NCBI GenBank assembly: GCA_949283785.1
Contig: CASDTR010000013.1
Location: 1 to 51,355 of the forward strand
DNA from: an uncultured Oscillospiraceae bacterium
Lineage (GTDB): Bacteria; Bacillota; Clostridia; Oscillospirales; Acutalibacteraceae
Reading direction: 5' to 3'
DNA length: 51,355 nucleotides
In this document: positions 16,671 to 25,289 of the stretch, piece after piece
Layout: each line of letters begins with the position of its first letter
How positions within the stretch are numbered: the stretch's first letter is position 1
Notes under the pieces: generated by a model
What the model was told of the DNA's origin: nothing
The model's database searches: none
The model's input: the letters and a program-made list of their open reading frames with translations, nothing else
Translations under genes and position numbers: made by a program

Positions 16671-18245
16671 TCATAGTTGTTTTGCTTTGATTTTCACCAC
16701 TGCATCGTCAATCAAATTGTAAAGCCCCTGCCAGTGAAGCTGACGCCGGTTAAACCAAGCGGATGAAGCGGCAGCCCTGATTTTAGAAGGCATGGCTTTT
16801 TTTAGAGATGCTCCCTTGACGCCGTAAAGAGACAGAAAGTCATAATAGAAGCTCATGCGTTCGAGAAAATCCTCCCAGCTCCTGTTTTCCTCCTGAGCCC
16901 ACGCGGTTTCGCATATGGCGCCGAGGCGTGGAAACGCCTTTAAGCATGCCGTCCTCATATCGGGTACATACTCTGTCCAGAGAGGCGCTTCGACTCCCCG
17001 TATGCGTTTTATCTCTTCATCCGAAAAGCCTTTAACAGGGTCGAATTCATATGCCGATTTAAGGTTGATCCAGCCGTAGGGAAGGTCGAGATAGTAAGGA
17101 AATGAGCTGGTGATAATCATTTCACGGCCGGCCTTTATTTCTTCCTTGATAACTGGCAGCTTTTCATCGGAAATTCCGCAGAGATTCCAGGCGATGGAAG
17201 GGTCCAGCCGTTTGGTGGGTTGAATGTCGTCCCAGTTCCACATAATCGTCTTAATGTTTTTTTCTCTTAGATAGGCGTTGACCTTGCTCATAAAAAACTG
17301 CTGAAGTTCTTCCGAATCCTTGAGTCCCTGTCTTTTTATTTCCGCCTGACATCTCGGGCAAAGGTTCCAGCGCATTTTATATGCTTCGTCTCCGCCTAAA
17401 TGGATTTCGCCGTCGGGGAAAAGCTCCGCCATCTCATCAAGTACGTCAAATACAAAGCGATATGTGCTTTCCTTTCCTGCGCAGAGAATGTCGTGCTTGA
17501 CTCCCCAGTGGGTGGCGACTTTAAGCTTTCTGTCAAAGCAGGAAAGGTAGGGATAACAGGCAATCGCGGAAACTGTGTGCCCCGGTATGTCGAATTCGGG
17601 AATTACACGGATGAATTTTGAGTGCGCGTAAGAAACTATCTCCCTTATTTCGTTCTGAGTATAATAGCCGCCTCTGGGTATGAATCCGAAGTTGGTGTGG
17701 CTTCTGCGGGAGCCCTTTTGAGTAAGCAGTGGATATTTCTTTATTTCAATTCTCCAACCCTGATCCTCCGTGAGATGAAAATGAAATGTGTTCAGTTTAT
17801 GAAGGGCCATAAGATCGAGAAATTCTTTAACTTCCCTTACTTTATAGAAATAGCGGCCTGCGTCAAGCATAAAGCCTCTGTATGAAAAGCGGGGCGAATC
17901 CTCAATTGTCATGAAGGGGATTGTATTTCCGCACTGAAAAAGAATTTGTTTCAGGGTCTGTATACCGTAAAAGATACCGTTTTCCCTGAAAGCTTCGACC
18001 GATATACCGTTTCCGTCAACTGAAAGGCGATAGCCCTCAGAACCTAAAGAAGAAAATTCATTGTTCAGCTTTATATGTAATGAGCCGATTATTTCAAAGG
18101 CTTTCTCGGTTTTAAAAGCTTTGAAAAATTCATGGAGCTCCTCGAGTACGAAATCGGGAACAGCGGCAGCTTCCGTTATCTTTTTAAATGTAAAACATTT
18201 TTTACCGTATACGATTTTTGAAGGTGTGGGAATCAGTTTAAGCAT
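16671..18245 (-). CDS. Beta-N-acetylhexosaminidase, glycoside hydrolase family 20
   Basis: A 524-aa enzyme that removes terminal GlcNAc or GalNAc from glycans by substrate-assisted catalysis. The family's N-terminal domain (about 1-110) precedes the TIM barrel. The catalytic pair is Asp286-Glu287 (HLGGDEAYKMRW). Other GH20 landmarks are RGFMLDAGRYF, HFHLTEDQGWR and PEFDIPGHT. No signal peptide is present, so it probably acts on imported chitobiose- or mucin-type oligosaccharides. GTGAGG seven bases upstream supports the ATG at 18245. It stands alone. Confidence 0.93.
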   Translation of the reverse strand: MLKLIPTPSKIVYGKKCFTFKKITEAAAVPDFVLEELHEFFKAFKTEKAFEIIGSLHIKLNNEFSSLGSEGYRLSVDGNGISVEAFRENGIFYGIQTLKQILFQCGNTIPFMTIEDSPRFSYRGFMLDAGRYFYKVREVKEFLDLMALHKLNTFHFHLTEDQGWRIEIKKYPLLTQKGSRRSHTNFGFIPRGGYYTQNEIREIVSYAHSKFIRVIPEFDIPGHTVSAIACYPYLSCFDRKLKVATHWGVKHDILCAGKESTYRFVFDVLDEMAELFPDGEIHLGGDEAYKMRWNLCPRCQAEIKRQGLKDSEELQQFFMSKVNAYLREKNIKTIMWNWDDIQPTKRLDPSIAWNLCGISDEKLPVIKEEIKAGREMIITSSFPYYLDLPYGWINLKSAYEFDPVKGFSDEEIKRIRGVEAPLWTEYVPDMRTACLKAFPRLGAICETAWAQEENRSWEDFLERMSFYYDFLSLYGVKGASLKKAMPSKIRAAASSAWFNRRQLHWQGLYNLIDDAVVKIKAKQL

Positions 18246-18332
18246 ATTAAAACCTCACTGTGAATTTTTGGTAGGATTACGGCGTGATATGTTCAGAAAG
18301 AGTTCGTAAGAAGAAGGCCTCAACCATATCAT

Positions 18333-18362
18333 TTGACAAATAATATATAATATATCTATAAT
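18333..18362 (+). promoter_or_regulatory. Promoter of the split HTH gene
   Basis: TTGACA (18333-18338) and TATAAT (18357-18362) with an 18-base spacer in a very AT-rich stretch, about 70 bases upstream of the ATG at 18435. Confidence 0.65.
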
Positions 18363-18434
18363 ATAAATCACAAATATTTAAATCGGACAGATATAAACTT
18401 GCTCTTGCCGATTGAAGCAAAAGGAGGAAGGGAA

Positions 18435-18716
18435 ATGGAGTTTTATGAGTTAATGGTCAAGGCTTTTAATGAAGTGGGTTGGAGTCAGAATTATGTATCA
18501 AGGGAATTTAACATCAACCGAGGCCTGCTACACAGGTTTTATAAGGGAATCGGTTCGATTTCCAGGGAAAACTTCAAAGAAATAATATATCAGATTCCCC
18601 TTTCCCTTTCTGAGAAAAAGATACTGACGGAAAAAGTTTATAAGGAAAGTCTCGGCGGAGATACTTACAGAAGAATTATCCATATAAGGAACGTGCTTAA
18701 AGAGATAGCCGATTAG
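18435..18716 (+). CDS. HTH protein, N-terminal part, ended by an in-frame amber codon
   Basis: 93 codons from an ATG with a good ribosome binding site (AAGGAGGAAGGGAA). Residues about 5-55 look like a helix-turn-helix (AFNEVGWSQNYVSREFNINRGLLHRF). The frame ends at TAG (18714-18716), but the same frame stays open for another 329 codons up to 19703. This is best read as a gene of about 420 codons broken by one nonsense mutation, or one with amber readthrough. The N-terminal piece could still bind DNA alone. I do not recognise the full-length family. Confidence 0.6.
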   Translation: MEFYELMVKAFNEVGWSQNYVSREFNINRGLLHRFYKGIGSISRENFKEIIYQIPLSLSEKKILTEKVYKESLGGDTYRRIIHIRNVLKEIAD

Positions 18717-19703
18717 CAGGAGGGAGCGACTGAGGAATACAAAAGTACTCCCGCGGTTTTTGACGATTGTAAAAAAATAAATGCACTCGGTCCGTCTCAG
18801 ATTAAAACTGCTGTGGATTACATTTTTAAAAATGCGGCGCCGTGCAGGATATATACAAATTATCCGTTTTCCTTTACTGAAATGGATAACGCTGTTTTCG
18901 GAAACTATCTGAGTAATCGGGCTTTTGATATTTTGCATATGATTGTATTTAAAACCGACGGCGAGGATGAAGATAATATTTATAATCTTTTTCGCTCTTT
19001 TAGATGGGCGGAATATCGGACCACCCCGTATTATGTCGTTTCGGCAGGCGCTAAAGCCATAAATACGCCGTATCCCTGCTTTTTCGCTGCGGATTCATAT
19101 TGTATTCTTTTTAATCCGGAAAGTCAAAGAGGATTTTTTACGAAAAATGAAGAAGTGTTTGATTGCATTGTCAAGGTATCGGAAGATTTTATGAAGGAAG
19201 CTACGGCTCCGGCGTCCTTTCCGAAGGATATGCTTGATCTAAAAAATGAGTGCTGCCGTATTTTCAATGAACGTATAGATGTTACGATTTCCAACAATCC
19301 GTGCATTTCTTCAATTATAAATGATGAGAGTATTGCAGAGGTTATTCGAAGCGATATACCCGATGCGGAAAGCCTTAAACGTGTAGCCGCCGAGCACTAT
19401 AAAAAGCTGGCAATGAATGACAAACAGAAATACGTCACTACGGACAGCGGACTGAGAAGATTTGCAGAAAAGGGCAGGATAATTGAGTGCCCGCCGATCA
19501 TGGTCGTAAACGGAGAGCTGCCAATCAAGTACAGGAAACGATTTCTGGAACTTTTTGTAGGCTATATTGAATCAGGCCGAGCCTTTATAATCGACAGCAA
19601 AGCCTTTAAGATGCCGGAAATGTCAATTGAGCTCGGAGAAAACAATATACAGATATTTTTGCACTTTCAGGGATTTTCCCGCAAAAACGCAGTAATACGG
19701 TAA
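18717..19703 (+). pseudogene. C-terminal part of the amber-interrupted HTH gene
   Basis: This frame continues directly from the TAG at 18714 in the same phase, starting QEGATEEYKSTP. An internal GTG at 18813 could start a 296-aa protein, but nothing like a ribosome binding site precedes it, which argues for one interrupted gene. The encoded part is globular, with no membrane helix or motif I recognise; such regions in HTH proteins usually sense a ligand or mediate partner contacts. It ends five bases before a small frame at 19708. Confidence 0.55.
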
Positions 19704-19707
19704 CGCT

Positions 19708-19863
19708 ATGATAATACTTAACGACAAGAGGCTCAGAATGGATATAGAGCTGTTTATTGAATTTATTCAGGTTAACGCAGGCGTTTACTCTGATGCGATG
19801 GCTGTGGACTATCTGAAGACTTTGCTGGCTCTGTGTGACGGCAGAGAACCGAAACAAATATAA
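19708..19863 (+). CDS. Small hypothetical ORF (51 aa)
   Basis: ATG at 19708, with an internal ATG at 19738 preceded by AAGAGG and thus possibly the real start (41 aa). The peptide is acidic and likely helical (MDIELFIEFIQVNAGVYSDAMAVDYLKTLL). It follows the interrupted HTH gene after four bases and ends before a terminator, so it could be the last gene of that unit. Evidence for translation is weak. Confidence 0.3.
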   Translation: MIILNDKRLRMDIELFIEFIQVNAGVYSDAMAVDYLKTLLALCDGREPKQI

Positions 19864-19907
19864 GAATAAAATATATATTAATTTAAACAGATATAAACGA
19901 TTAAAAG

Positions 19908-19957
19908 CTGCTAAAGGATTGAACTTTTTTTGATCAACTTTTTAGCAGTTGTTTTTA
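19908..19957 (+). terminator. Terminator after the split HTH gene
   Basis: CTGCTAAA (19908-19915) pairs with TTTAGCAG (19941-19948), with additional inner pairing (TTGA/TCAA), followed by TTGTTTTTA. Confidence 0.65.
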
Positions 19958-20086
19958 AAAAAAGCAGATATACTTATAATTATCTCAAATAATAAATCCG
20001 TCGAATAAGGGGGCGGCGTGTTGTCGGCAAGACGTATAAAGGAATATGTGCAGTGAAGAATGAAAGAGGAGAGAGGAGAATTTGAA

Positions 20087-20632
20087 ATGTTTAGGACATC
20101 AGAAACTCAGATGAGTCCGAATTCTTGCAAAGTGTGTATAGCTGATGATGTTGAGGTGATAGAAGACGGAGCTTTATGCGGTTTGAAAGAACTGAAAAAA
20201 CTAATACTGCCTAATAACATTGAGGAAATAGGCTCATGGGCTTTTTACGGATGCACGTCTCTTGCCGAGGTGGAGCTTCCGCAGAGCGTAAAGAAAATCG
20301 GGGAAAACGCTTTTTTTGATACGGCCTTTTATAACGATGACGCAAACTGGTGCGACGAAGTGCTGTATTTAGGATGCAGCCTTATAAAAGCACAGGAAAG
20401 AATAAACGGATCCTGCTTCATTAGAGAGGGAACCGAGGTGATCTCACAGGGCGCTTTTAAAAACTGCACGCTTCTTGAAAGAGTACTTATTCCTGCTACT
20501 GTGAACCGAATAGGCAATAACGCCTTCGAGGGCTGCGAAAGCCTGAAAGCCGTCTACGGTGAAATGGATTCAGCCGCTGAGAAGTACGCGGAGGAAAACG
20601 GAATAAAGTTTATAGCCGTTGAATTCAACTGA
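20087..20632 (+). CDS. Leucine-rich repeat protein, BspA/LRR_5 type
   Basis: A 181-aa protein with repeats of the form (I/V)E-x-GAF-x-C-x-L-x-x(I/V)-x-(I/L)P-x-x(I/V)-x-x-IG (for example EIGSWAFYGCTSLAEVELPQ and RIGNNAFEGCESLKAV). These are BspA-like LRR_5 repeats, used for protein binding. There is no signal peptide, so it is probably cytosolic, in contrast to the surface proteins usual in this family. The ATG at 20087 is favoured over the one at 20060 because AGGAGA lies at the right distance. Partner unknown. Confidence 0.75.
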   Translation: MFRTSETQMSPNSCKVCIADDVEVIEDGALCGLKELKKLILPNNIEEIGSWAFYGCTSLAEVELPQSVKKIGENAFFDTAFYNDDANWCDEVLYLGCSLIKAQERINGSCFIREGTEVISQGAFKNCTLLERVLIPATVNRIGNNAFEGCESLKAVYGEMDSAAEKYAEENGIKFIAVEFN

Positions 20633-20642
20633 ATATAAAGGT

Positions 20643-20679
20643 GCGCTCCGGACTGCAAAGTCCGGGGCGTTATTCTTTT
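20643..20679 (+). terminator. Terminator of the LRR gene
   Basis: GCGCTCCGGACT and AGTCCGGGGCG pair around GCAA, followed by TTATTCTTTT. It lies between two convergent genes and may also slow minus-strand transcription. Confidence 0.7.
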
Positions 20680-20682
20680 GAG

Positions 20683-22320
20683 TTAAAGAATGCTGAGATT
20701 TTCAATGTTGTATCTTTCTGCGTCATCAAAATTTGTAAAAGGTCTTTTGTTGACCCTTCTCGGCATGACGGAAAAGTTTTTTATTGTGAGGCCATCAGCA
20801 TTTCTGGCAAACAGTCCGCATGCGGGCAGATCAAAATAGGGACTAAGGGTGTGGCTGCGGATATACATATGAGATACTCTTGTGCTTTCGGGATATCCGC
20901 CCATGTTGAGAGGTCCCTCATAAGCGCCTCCTGCAAATATTTTTATCATTTCCTCAGCCTCGCGGTATGTGACGCTGATGTTTTCCAAAAGGATATTTTT
21001 TATCCTGTGGATTTCACCGTTTTTATTGTAGCCCGTAACGGAACTTGCAATATCGCATTGGGCGGCCGTGACATCGGAAATCCTTATGTTTTCCAGCTCA
21101 GAGCCTTCGCTGCGGTATCCAAGCCATATCATAAAGGGAGTTGTAACGTGGTCCATTCTGATGTTTTCAATATTAATATCCCTGACCTTTCCGCCGTCGG
21201 TTGCCTCTACGGCGATTCCTGCATAGCCTCCCGCAATCCCCGGCATGAAAAAGTAACAGTCACGCACGGTCACATTTGAAATGTCGTGACAGGTGGCTGT
21301 TCCCACTTTAAAGCAGTTGGCAAGGGACATGATTTCACAGTTTTCGGCAAGAAGGCCGTCAAGGGGAGGATTGTCAGGGTCCGTCTTGAGGCATATTCCG
21401 TCGTCGCCCGTAGCGATGAAGCAGTTTCTTATAACTGTATTTCTGCCGCCCATTATGTCTATTCCGTCGGAGTTTGCAACGCGCACGTTGTTATTTATGA
21501 TCACCCCGTCAAAGATAAGGCCGTCGTTTCCCTCCATTCGGCAGGTCCATGAGCCCGATTCGTATATTTCGAGATTCCTCACCGTAAAATTTTTGCAGTA
21601 ATTTGCCGCCATTATGAAATAGCGGTTCATCTCGTGTTCCCTGCCCATCATTATCCGCTTCCTGTGTTCGGAAATATAAACTTTCAAGTCGAAGGTGTTA
21701 AGGGGATAAAACAGTGAGCCATCATTTTGGGGATAACAGTATGTAGCCCCGTTTCCCTTAAGCTTTCCGGGACCCTCTATCACGATGTTTTCGGCGTTAT
21801 CAGCGTAAATAAAGGCGTTGTGTCCGATCGCTGTGTTTTCGGGGATACTGTGAAAAGGCTTGTTTTCCCTTCTGTCGCAGTCATAGGTGATGTTGCACAG
21901 TGCGCTGCCGCGCTCTATGTGCAATGTTACATTGCTTTGAAGCCTTATGTTGGCGCAGGTATATTCACCGCCTCCGACAAGGACCACTCCGCCTCCTGCT
22001 TTGCTCGCTTCAGCTATTGCTTTGTTTACGGCTTCACGGTTGATTTTAAAATTTGCATGGGGGGAAGCGCCGTAATCCTTTATGTCAAAAACTTTTTTGC
22101 CCTTTTCAATGGGCGCGTCCGTAAGATATTTTTCTCTCGGTATGTTCTCAATAAAATACCCGTCTTTGTCAAGGCGGTATTTGCTGCAGAAAGCCGCTCC
22201 CGATTTATCCGAAAGAGCAAGATGAAGATACGGAACGCCTAAAACAGCTCCCGTCAGAGCGCGCAGCGCCGCCAGACGTACTGCTGCACTTTCGGATTTA
22301 TATTTGACCCCTTTTTTCAT
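20683..22320 (-). CDS. GH28-like right-handed beta-helix protein (polygalacturonase family)
   Basis: A 545-aa protein with a pectate-lyase/polygalacturonase beta-helix. An FDIKDYGA start to the fold is at about residue 78, the NxD motif is NSDGID (283-288), and the catalytic pair is Asp306-Asp307 (ATGDDGICLKT). The region that usually carries the catalytic histidine (GHG) reads NCFKVGTAT, and no clear RIK motif is visible, so classic polygalacturonase activity is doubtful. No signal peptide: it probably acts in the cytosol on imported oligosaccharides. It has its own promoter. Confidence 0.8.
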   Translation of the reverse strand: MKKGVKYKSESAAVRLAALRALTGAVLGVPYLHLALSDKSGAAFCSKYRLDKDGYFIENIPREKYLTDAPIEKGKKVFDIKDYGASPHANFKINREAVNKAIAEASKAGGGVVLVGGGEYTCANIRLQSNVTLHIERGSALCNITYDCDRRENKPFHSIPENTAIGHNAFIYADNAENIVIEGPGKLKGNGATYCYPQNDGSLFYPLNTFDLKVYISEHRKRIMMGREHEMNRYFIMAANYCKNFTVRNLEIYESGSWTCRMEGNDGLIFDGVIINNNVRVANSDGIDIMGGRNTVIRNCFIATGDDGICLKTDPDNPPLDGLLAENCEIMSLANCFKVGTATCHDISNVTVRDCYFFMPGIAGGYAGIAVEATDGGKVRDINIENIRMDHVTTPFMIWLGYRSEGSELENIRISDVTAAQCDIASSVTGYNKNGEIHRIKNILLENISVTYREAEEMIKIFAGGAYEGPLNMGGYPESTRVSHMYIRSHTLSPYFDLPACGLFARNADGLTIKNFSVMPRRVNKRPFTNFDDAERYNIENLSIL

Positions 22321-22345
22321 AAGCTGCTCCTCAGTTTTTGTTTTG

Positions 22346-22374
22346 ATGATAATTCAGCAGGGCGAAGTTGTCAA
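22346..22374 (-). promoter_or_regulatory. Promoter of the GH28-like gene
   Basis: Minus strand TTGACA (22374-22369), a 17-base spacer, and TATCAT (22351-22346), about 25 bases before the start codon. Confidence 0.65.
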
Positions 22375-22425
22375 CGGTTTTATACTGAAATAAATGAAAA
22401 ATATAATATGAAGCTATTAAAGCAA

Positions 22426-22460
22426 AAAACCTCCGGAGATTCATGTTCTCCGGAGGTTTT
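22426..22460 (-). terminator. Terminator of the scaffold-GGGtGRT operon
   Basis: A perfect 14-bp stem (22426-22439 / 22447-22460) with a seven-base loop. On the minus strand it ends in a run of T. It lies 30 bases past the GGGtGRT stop codon. Confidence 0.9.
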
Positions 22461-22490
22461 TGAGTTAAATCAAATTTTATCAGTGGATGC

Positions 22491-23501
22491 TTATTTGTCA
22501 GCAGCTTCGGAAACTGCAACAGCGCATGCAACTGTCATACCGACCATGGGGTTGTTGCCCGCGCCGATAAGTCCCATCATCTCAACGTGAGCGGGAACGG
22601 ATGAAGAACCTGCAAACTGAGCGTCGCCGTGCATACGTCCCATGGAGTCTGTGAGACCGTAGGAAGCGGGACCTGCTGCTACGTTATCGGGATGAAGTGT
22701 ACGTCCTGTGCCGCCGCCTGAAGCAACGGAGAAGTACTTAACGCCGTTTTCCATAGCCCATTTCTTGTATGTGCCTGCAACAAGGTGCTGGAAGCGGGTG
22801 GGGTTGGTTGAGTTGCCTGTGATGGAAACGTCAACGCCCTCGGCCTTCATGATTGCAACGCCCTCAAGAACGTCGTTTGCGCCGTAGCACTTAACCTTTG
22901 CGCGCTCTCCGTCGGAGTAAGGAGTCTCCTCGACAACTTTGAGATCTCCCGTGAAGAAATCGTACTCAGTCTTTACATATGTGAAGCCGTTGATTCTTGA
23001 AATAATCATAGCGGCGTCCTTGCCGAGACCGTTGAGGATAACCCTGAGGGGCTCCTTGCGGACTTTGTTGGCTGTGCGTGCTATACCGATTGCGCCTTCG
23101 GCAGCCGCGAAGGATTCGTGACCTGCGAGGAAAGCGAAGCACTTTGTATTGTCATCGAGAAGCATAGCGCCGAGGTTGCCGTGGCCGAGACCAACGTTTC
23201 TCTGCTCCGCAACGGAACCGGGAACACAGAAAGCCTGAAGTCCCTTACCGATTGTAGCGGCAGCTTCGGAAGCGCTCTTAACGCCTGTTTTGAGAGCTAT
23301 GGCAACACCGAGAGTGTAAGCCCATGTAGCGTTCTCGAAAGCGATGGGCTGAACGCCCTTGACGATAGCGTCAACGTCGATGCCCTTGCTCAGGCAAAGG
23401 TCTCTTGCCTCTTCGAGAGAGCCAAGACCATACTCAGCAAGACATTTCTCGATTTTGGCCATTCTTCTCTCTTTGCCTTCAAATTTTACGTCGTTAGCCA
23501 T
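22491..23501 (-). CDS. GGGtGRT family protein
   Basis: A 336-aa protein carrying the motif that names the family, SGGGTGRTLHPDN. Further glycine-rich segments are GLGHGNLGAMLLDD and AGAGNNPMVGMTVACAVAVS. There is no membrane segment or signal peptide. Its biochemical function is not established as far as I know. The ATG at 23507 sits only two bases after GGAGG; the next ATG at 23501 has eight-base spacing and is chosen. It follows the NifU-like scaffold gene after about 23 bases, sharing promoter and terminator, which suggests work on an iron-sulfur or cysteine-linked process. Strong codon bias hints at high expression. Confidence 0.88.
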   Translation of the reverse strand: MANDVKFEGKERRMAKIEKCLAEYGLGSLEEARDLCLSKGIDVDAIVKGVQPIAFENATWAYTLGVAIALKTGVKSASEAAATIGKGLQAFCVPGSVAEQRNVGLGHGNLGAMLLDDNTKCFAFLAGHESFAAAEGAIGIARTANKVRKEPLRVILNGLGKDAAMIISRINGFTYVKTEYDFFTGDLKVVEETPYSDGERAKVKCYGANDVLEGVAIMKAEGVDVSITGNSTNPTRFQHLVAGTYKKWAMENGVKYFSVASGGGTGRTLHPDNVAAGPASYGLTDSMGRMHGDAQFAGSSSVPAHVEMMGLIGAGNNPMVGMTVACAVAVSEAADK

Positions 23502-23524
23502 TTTCATGTCCTCCTTATATAGTC

Positions 23525-24217
23525 TTATTCCTCACGGGGATCGATGTACTTGGCAGCGCCATCGAAACGACCGTAGGTTCCCTTGTTGTTTTCATAAGCT
23601 TCGTTGGGGGTTTTGCCGTGACGGATATCCTCAAGCATCTTGCCGAGCTTTACGAACTCATAGCCGATAACCTGATCGTCGCTGTCGAGAGCCATGCGTG
23701 TTACATAGCCTTCGGCCATCTCCATGTAGCGAACGCCCTTAGCCTTTGTGCTGAACATTGTACCAACCTGTGAGCGAAGTCCCTTACCGAGGTCTTCAAG
23801 ACCTGCGCCGATGGGAAGGCCGTCCTCAGAGAAAGCGGACTGTGTACGTCCGTAGACGAACTGGAGGAAGATCTCGCGCATTGCAACGTTGATAGCGTCG
23901 CATACGAGGTCGGTGTTAAGGCACTCAAGGAGTGTCTTGCCGGGGAGGATTTCGGAAGCCATAGCCGCTGAGTGAGTCATACCTGAGCAGCCGAGAGTTT
24001 CAACGAGAGCCTCTTCTACAATACCGTTTTTAACGTTGAGTGTAAGTTTGCAGGTACCCTGCTGAGGTGCGCACCAGCCCACGCCGTGAGAAAGACCGGA
24101 AATATCCTTGATGTCGTAAGCCTTTACCCATTTGCCCTCTTCGGGGATAGGAGCGGGTCCGTGATGGGGTCCCTTTGCAACCATACACATTTTTTCAACT
24201 TCATGTGAATAATTCAT
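23525..24217 (-). CDS. NifU/IscU-like iron-sulfur cluster scaffold protein
   Basis: A 230-aa protein with the NifU N-terminal-like fold. Three separated cysteine regions match scaffold ligand positions: GWCAPQQGTCKL, ETLGCSGMTHSAAMASEIL and DLVCDAINVAMREI. It is longer than IscU (about 130 aa), with an extra C-terminal region of about 80 aa. No cysteine desulfurase lies nearby. The consistent partner is the downstream GGGtGRT gene, suggesting a specialised scaffold rather than the housekeeping one. The ATG follows AAGGAGAT. Confidence 0.85.
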   Translation of the reverse strand: MNYSHEVEKMCMVAKGPHHGPAPIPEEGKWVKAYDIKDISGLSHGVGWCAPQQGTCKLTLNVKNGIVEEALVETLGCSGMTHSAAMASEILPGKTLLECLNTDLVCDAINVAMREIFLQFVYGRTQSAFSEDGLPIGAGLEDLGKGLRSQVGTMFSTKAKGVRYMEMAEGYVTRMALDSDDQVIGYEFVKLGKMLEDIRHGKTPNEAYENNKGTYGRFDGAAKYIDPREE

Positions 24218-24260
24218 ATCTGTATCTCCTTTCGGTTTTTTACAAGGTTATACCTAAAAT

Positions 24261-24289
24261 ATTATAATCAAAAAAACGATTTAAAGCAA
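24261..24289 (-). promoter_or_regulatory. Promoter of the scaffold-GGGtGRT operon
   Basis: Minus strand TTGCTT (24289-24284), a 17-base spacer, and perfect TATAAT (24266-24261). Confidence 0.65.
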
Positions 24290-24424
24290 CAGTCAACGAC
24301 AAGTTTTAAAGGTGCTTCGTTAGAAATCTGACAATAACTGTCAAGTCCATTTTGGTTATTATGCCCACTGATTCGGCAAATACCAGTAAGCTTTCACAAA
24401 AAAAGTTCTTGAATATTAACGCTG

Positions 24425-24452
24425 TTGACAAAATGTAATAAAAGTATAGAAT
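24425..24452 (+). promoter_or_regulatory. Promoter of the membrane/SPFH/TPM cluster
   Basis: Perfect TTGACA (24425-24430) and TAGAAT (24447-24452) with a 16-base spacer, about 50 bases before the first ATG. Confidence 0.6.
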
Positions 24453-24505
24453 TGAATTCTCTTATGCTATATAATATTCGCAGAAAATTGACGGGTGGGG
24501 CTGAA

Positions 24506-25261
24506 ATGGATAATGTTTCGTCATGGGTGCCGATTATAATCGTAATTCTTGCGGTCGCTGCCGCAGGCGCAGCGGCAGCAGTGATAAGAGGGAAAATACG
24601 GCGGTTTTCAAAGACGGCTTTCGGGACGGATTCCCTTGCCGAAGGGATAAAGCTGCAAAGAGATATCCTTGCGGAAAATCCCAAATCCGTTTCCTCGATG
24701 ACAAAGCTGTTCCTTCCGCAGATAAGCGAGGATTTTCCCGAGCTCAACTGTTCCCGGCTCAAAACCAGAGCGGAAAATGCTCTTCTGAGCGCGTTTGCGG
24801 CTTTAAATGACGGCAAGGTCAGGGAGATTGAAGGCGTTACGGACGATTTCATAAATCAAATAAAGCTTCGGATCGAAGATAACGATGCGGCGGGAATAAC
24901 AGAACGCTTTTCCGAGACGGAGATACACGATACCCAGATAAACGATTACCGAAAGGGAGCGGGGATGTGCAAAATAGTTTTTCAGTCAGCCGTAGGGTAT
25001 AAGTACCAAAAGGAAAAAGACGGAAAACTTATTTGCGGAAAGGACGGGCTCTGTACCCAGACAAAGTATAACGTTGAGGCCGTCTACATTCAGAACCCCG
25101 AAATCGTTGAAAAAATGTCGGGCAATGCGGTGGGCACCGTTTGTCCCAACTGCGGAGCTCCCGTAACGTCGGTCGGAGAGAAAAAATGTCAGTACTGCGG
25201 CTCAGCCGTTGAGGCCGTAAATATCAAAACATGGCTGATTAATAGCTTTAAAGAGGTTTAA
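24506..25261 (+). CDS. Membrane-anchored Tim44-like protein with C-terminal zinc ribbon
   Basis: A 251-aa protein with one N-terminal membrane helix (about 6-26), a central alpha/beta domain and a C-terminal zinc ribbon (CPNCGAP...CQYCG, about 211-234). The middle, with TDDFINQIKLRIED and a later QSAVGYKYQKEKDGK strand set, looks like the Tim44/YuiF-type fold, a tentative call. It opens a four-gene unit: gaps to the next genes are 28, 36 and 1 bases. The shared zinc ribbons across the cluster suggest co-localisation at the membrane. The ATG at 24506 lies downstream of a good promoter, unlike the earlier in-frame start. Confidence 0.7.
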   Translation: MDNVSSWVPIIIVILAVAAAGAAAAVIRGKIRRFSKTAFGTDSLAEGIKLQRDILAENPKSVSSMTKLFLPQISEDFPELNCSRLKTRAENALLSAFAALNDGKVREIEGVTDDFINQIKLRIEDNDAAGITERFSETEIHDTQINDYRKGAGMCKIVFQSAVGYKYQKEKDGKLICGKDGLCTQTKYNVEAVYIQNPEIVEKMSGNAVGTVCPNCGAPVTSVGEKKCQYCGSAVEAVNIKTWLINSFKEV

Positions 25262-25289
25262 GGCTTTTTAAATAAAGGAGGCAATCACA

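Noticed and set aside
20641-22242. Long plus-strand frames opposite the GH28-like gene
   Set aside because: Antisense to conserved NxD and DD motifs of the minus-strand gene; low complexity and no start signals.
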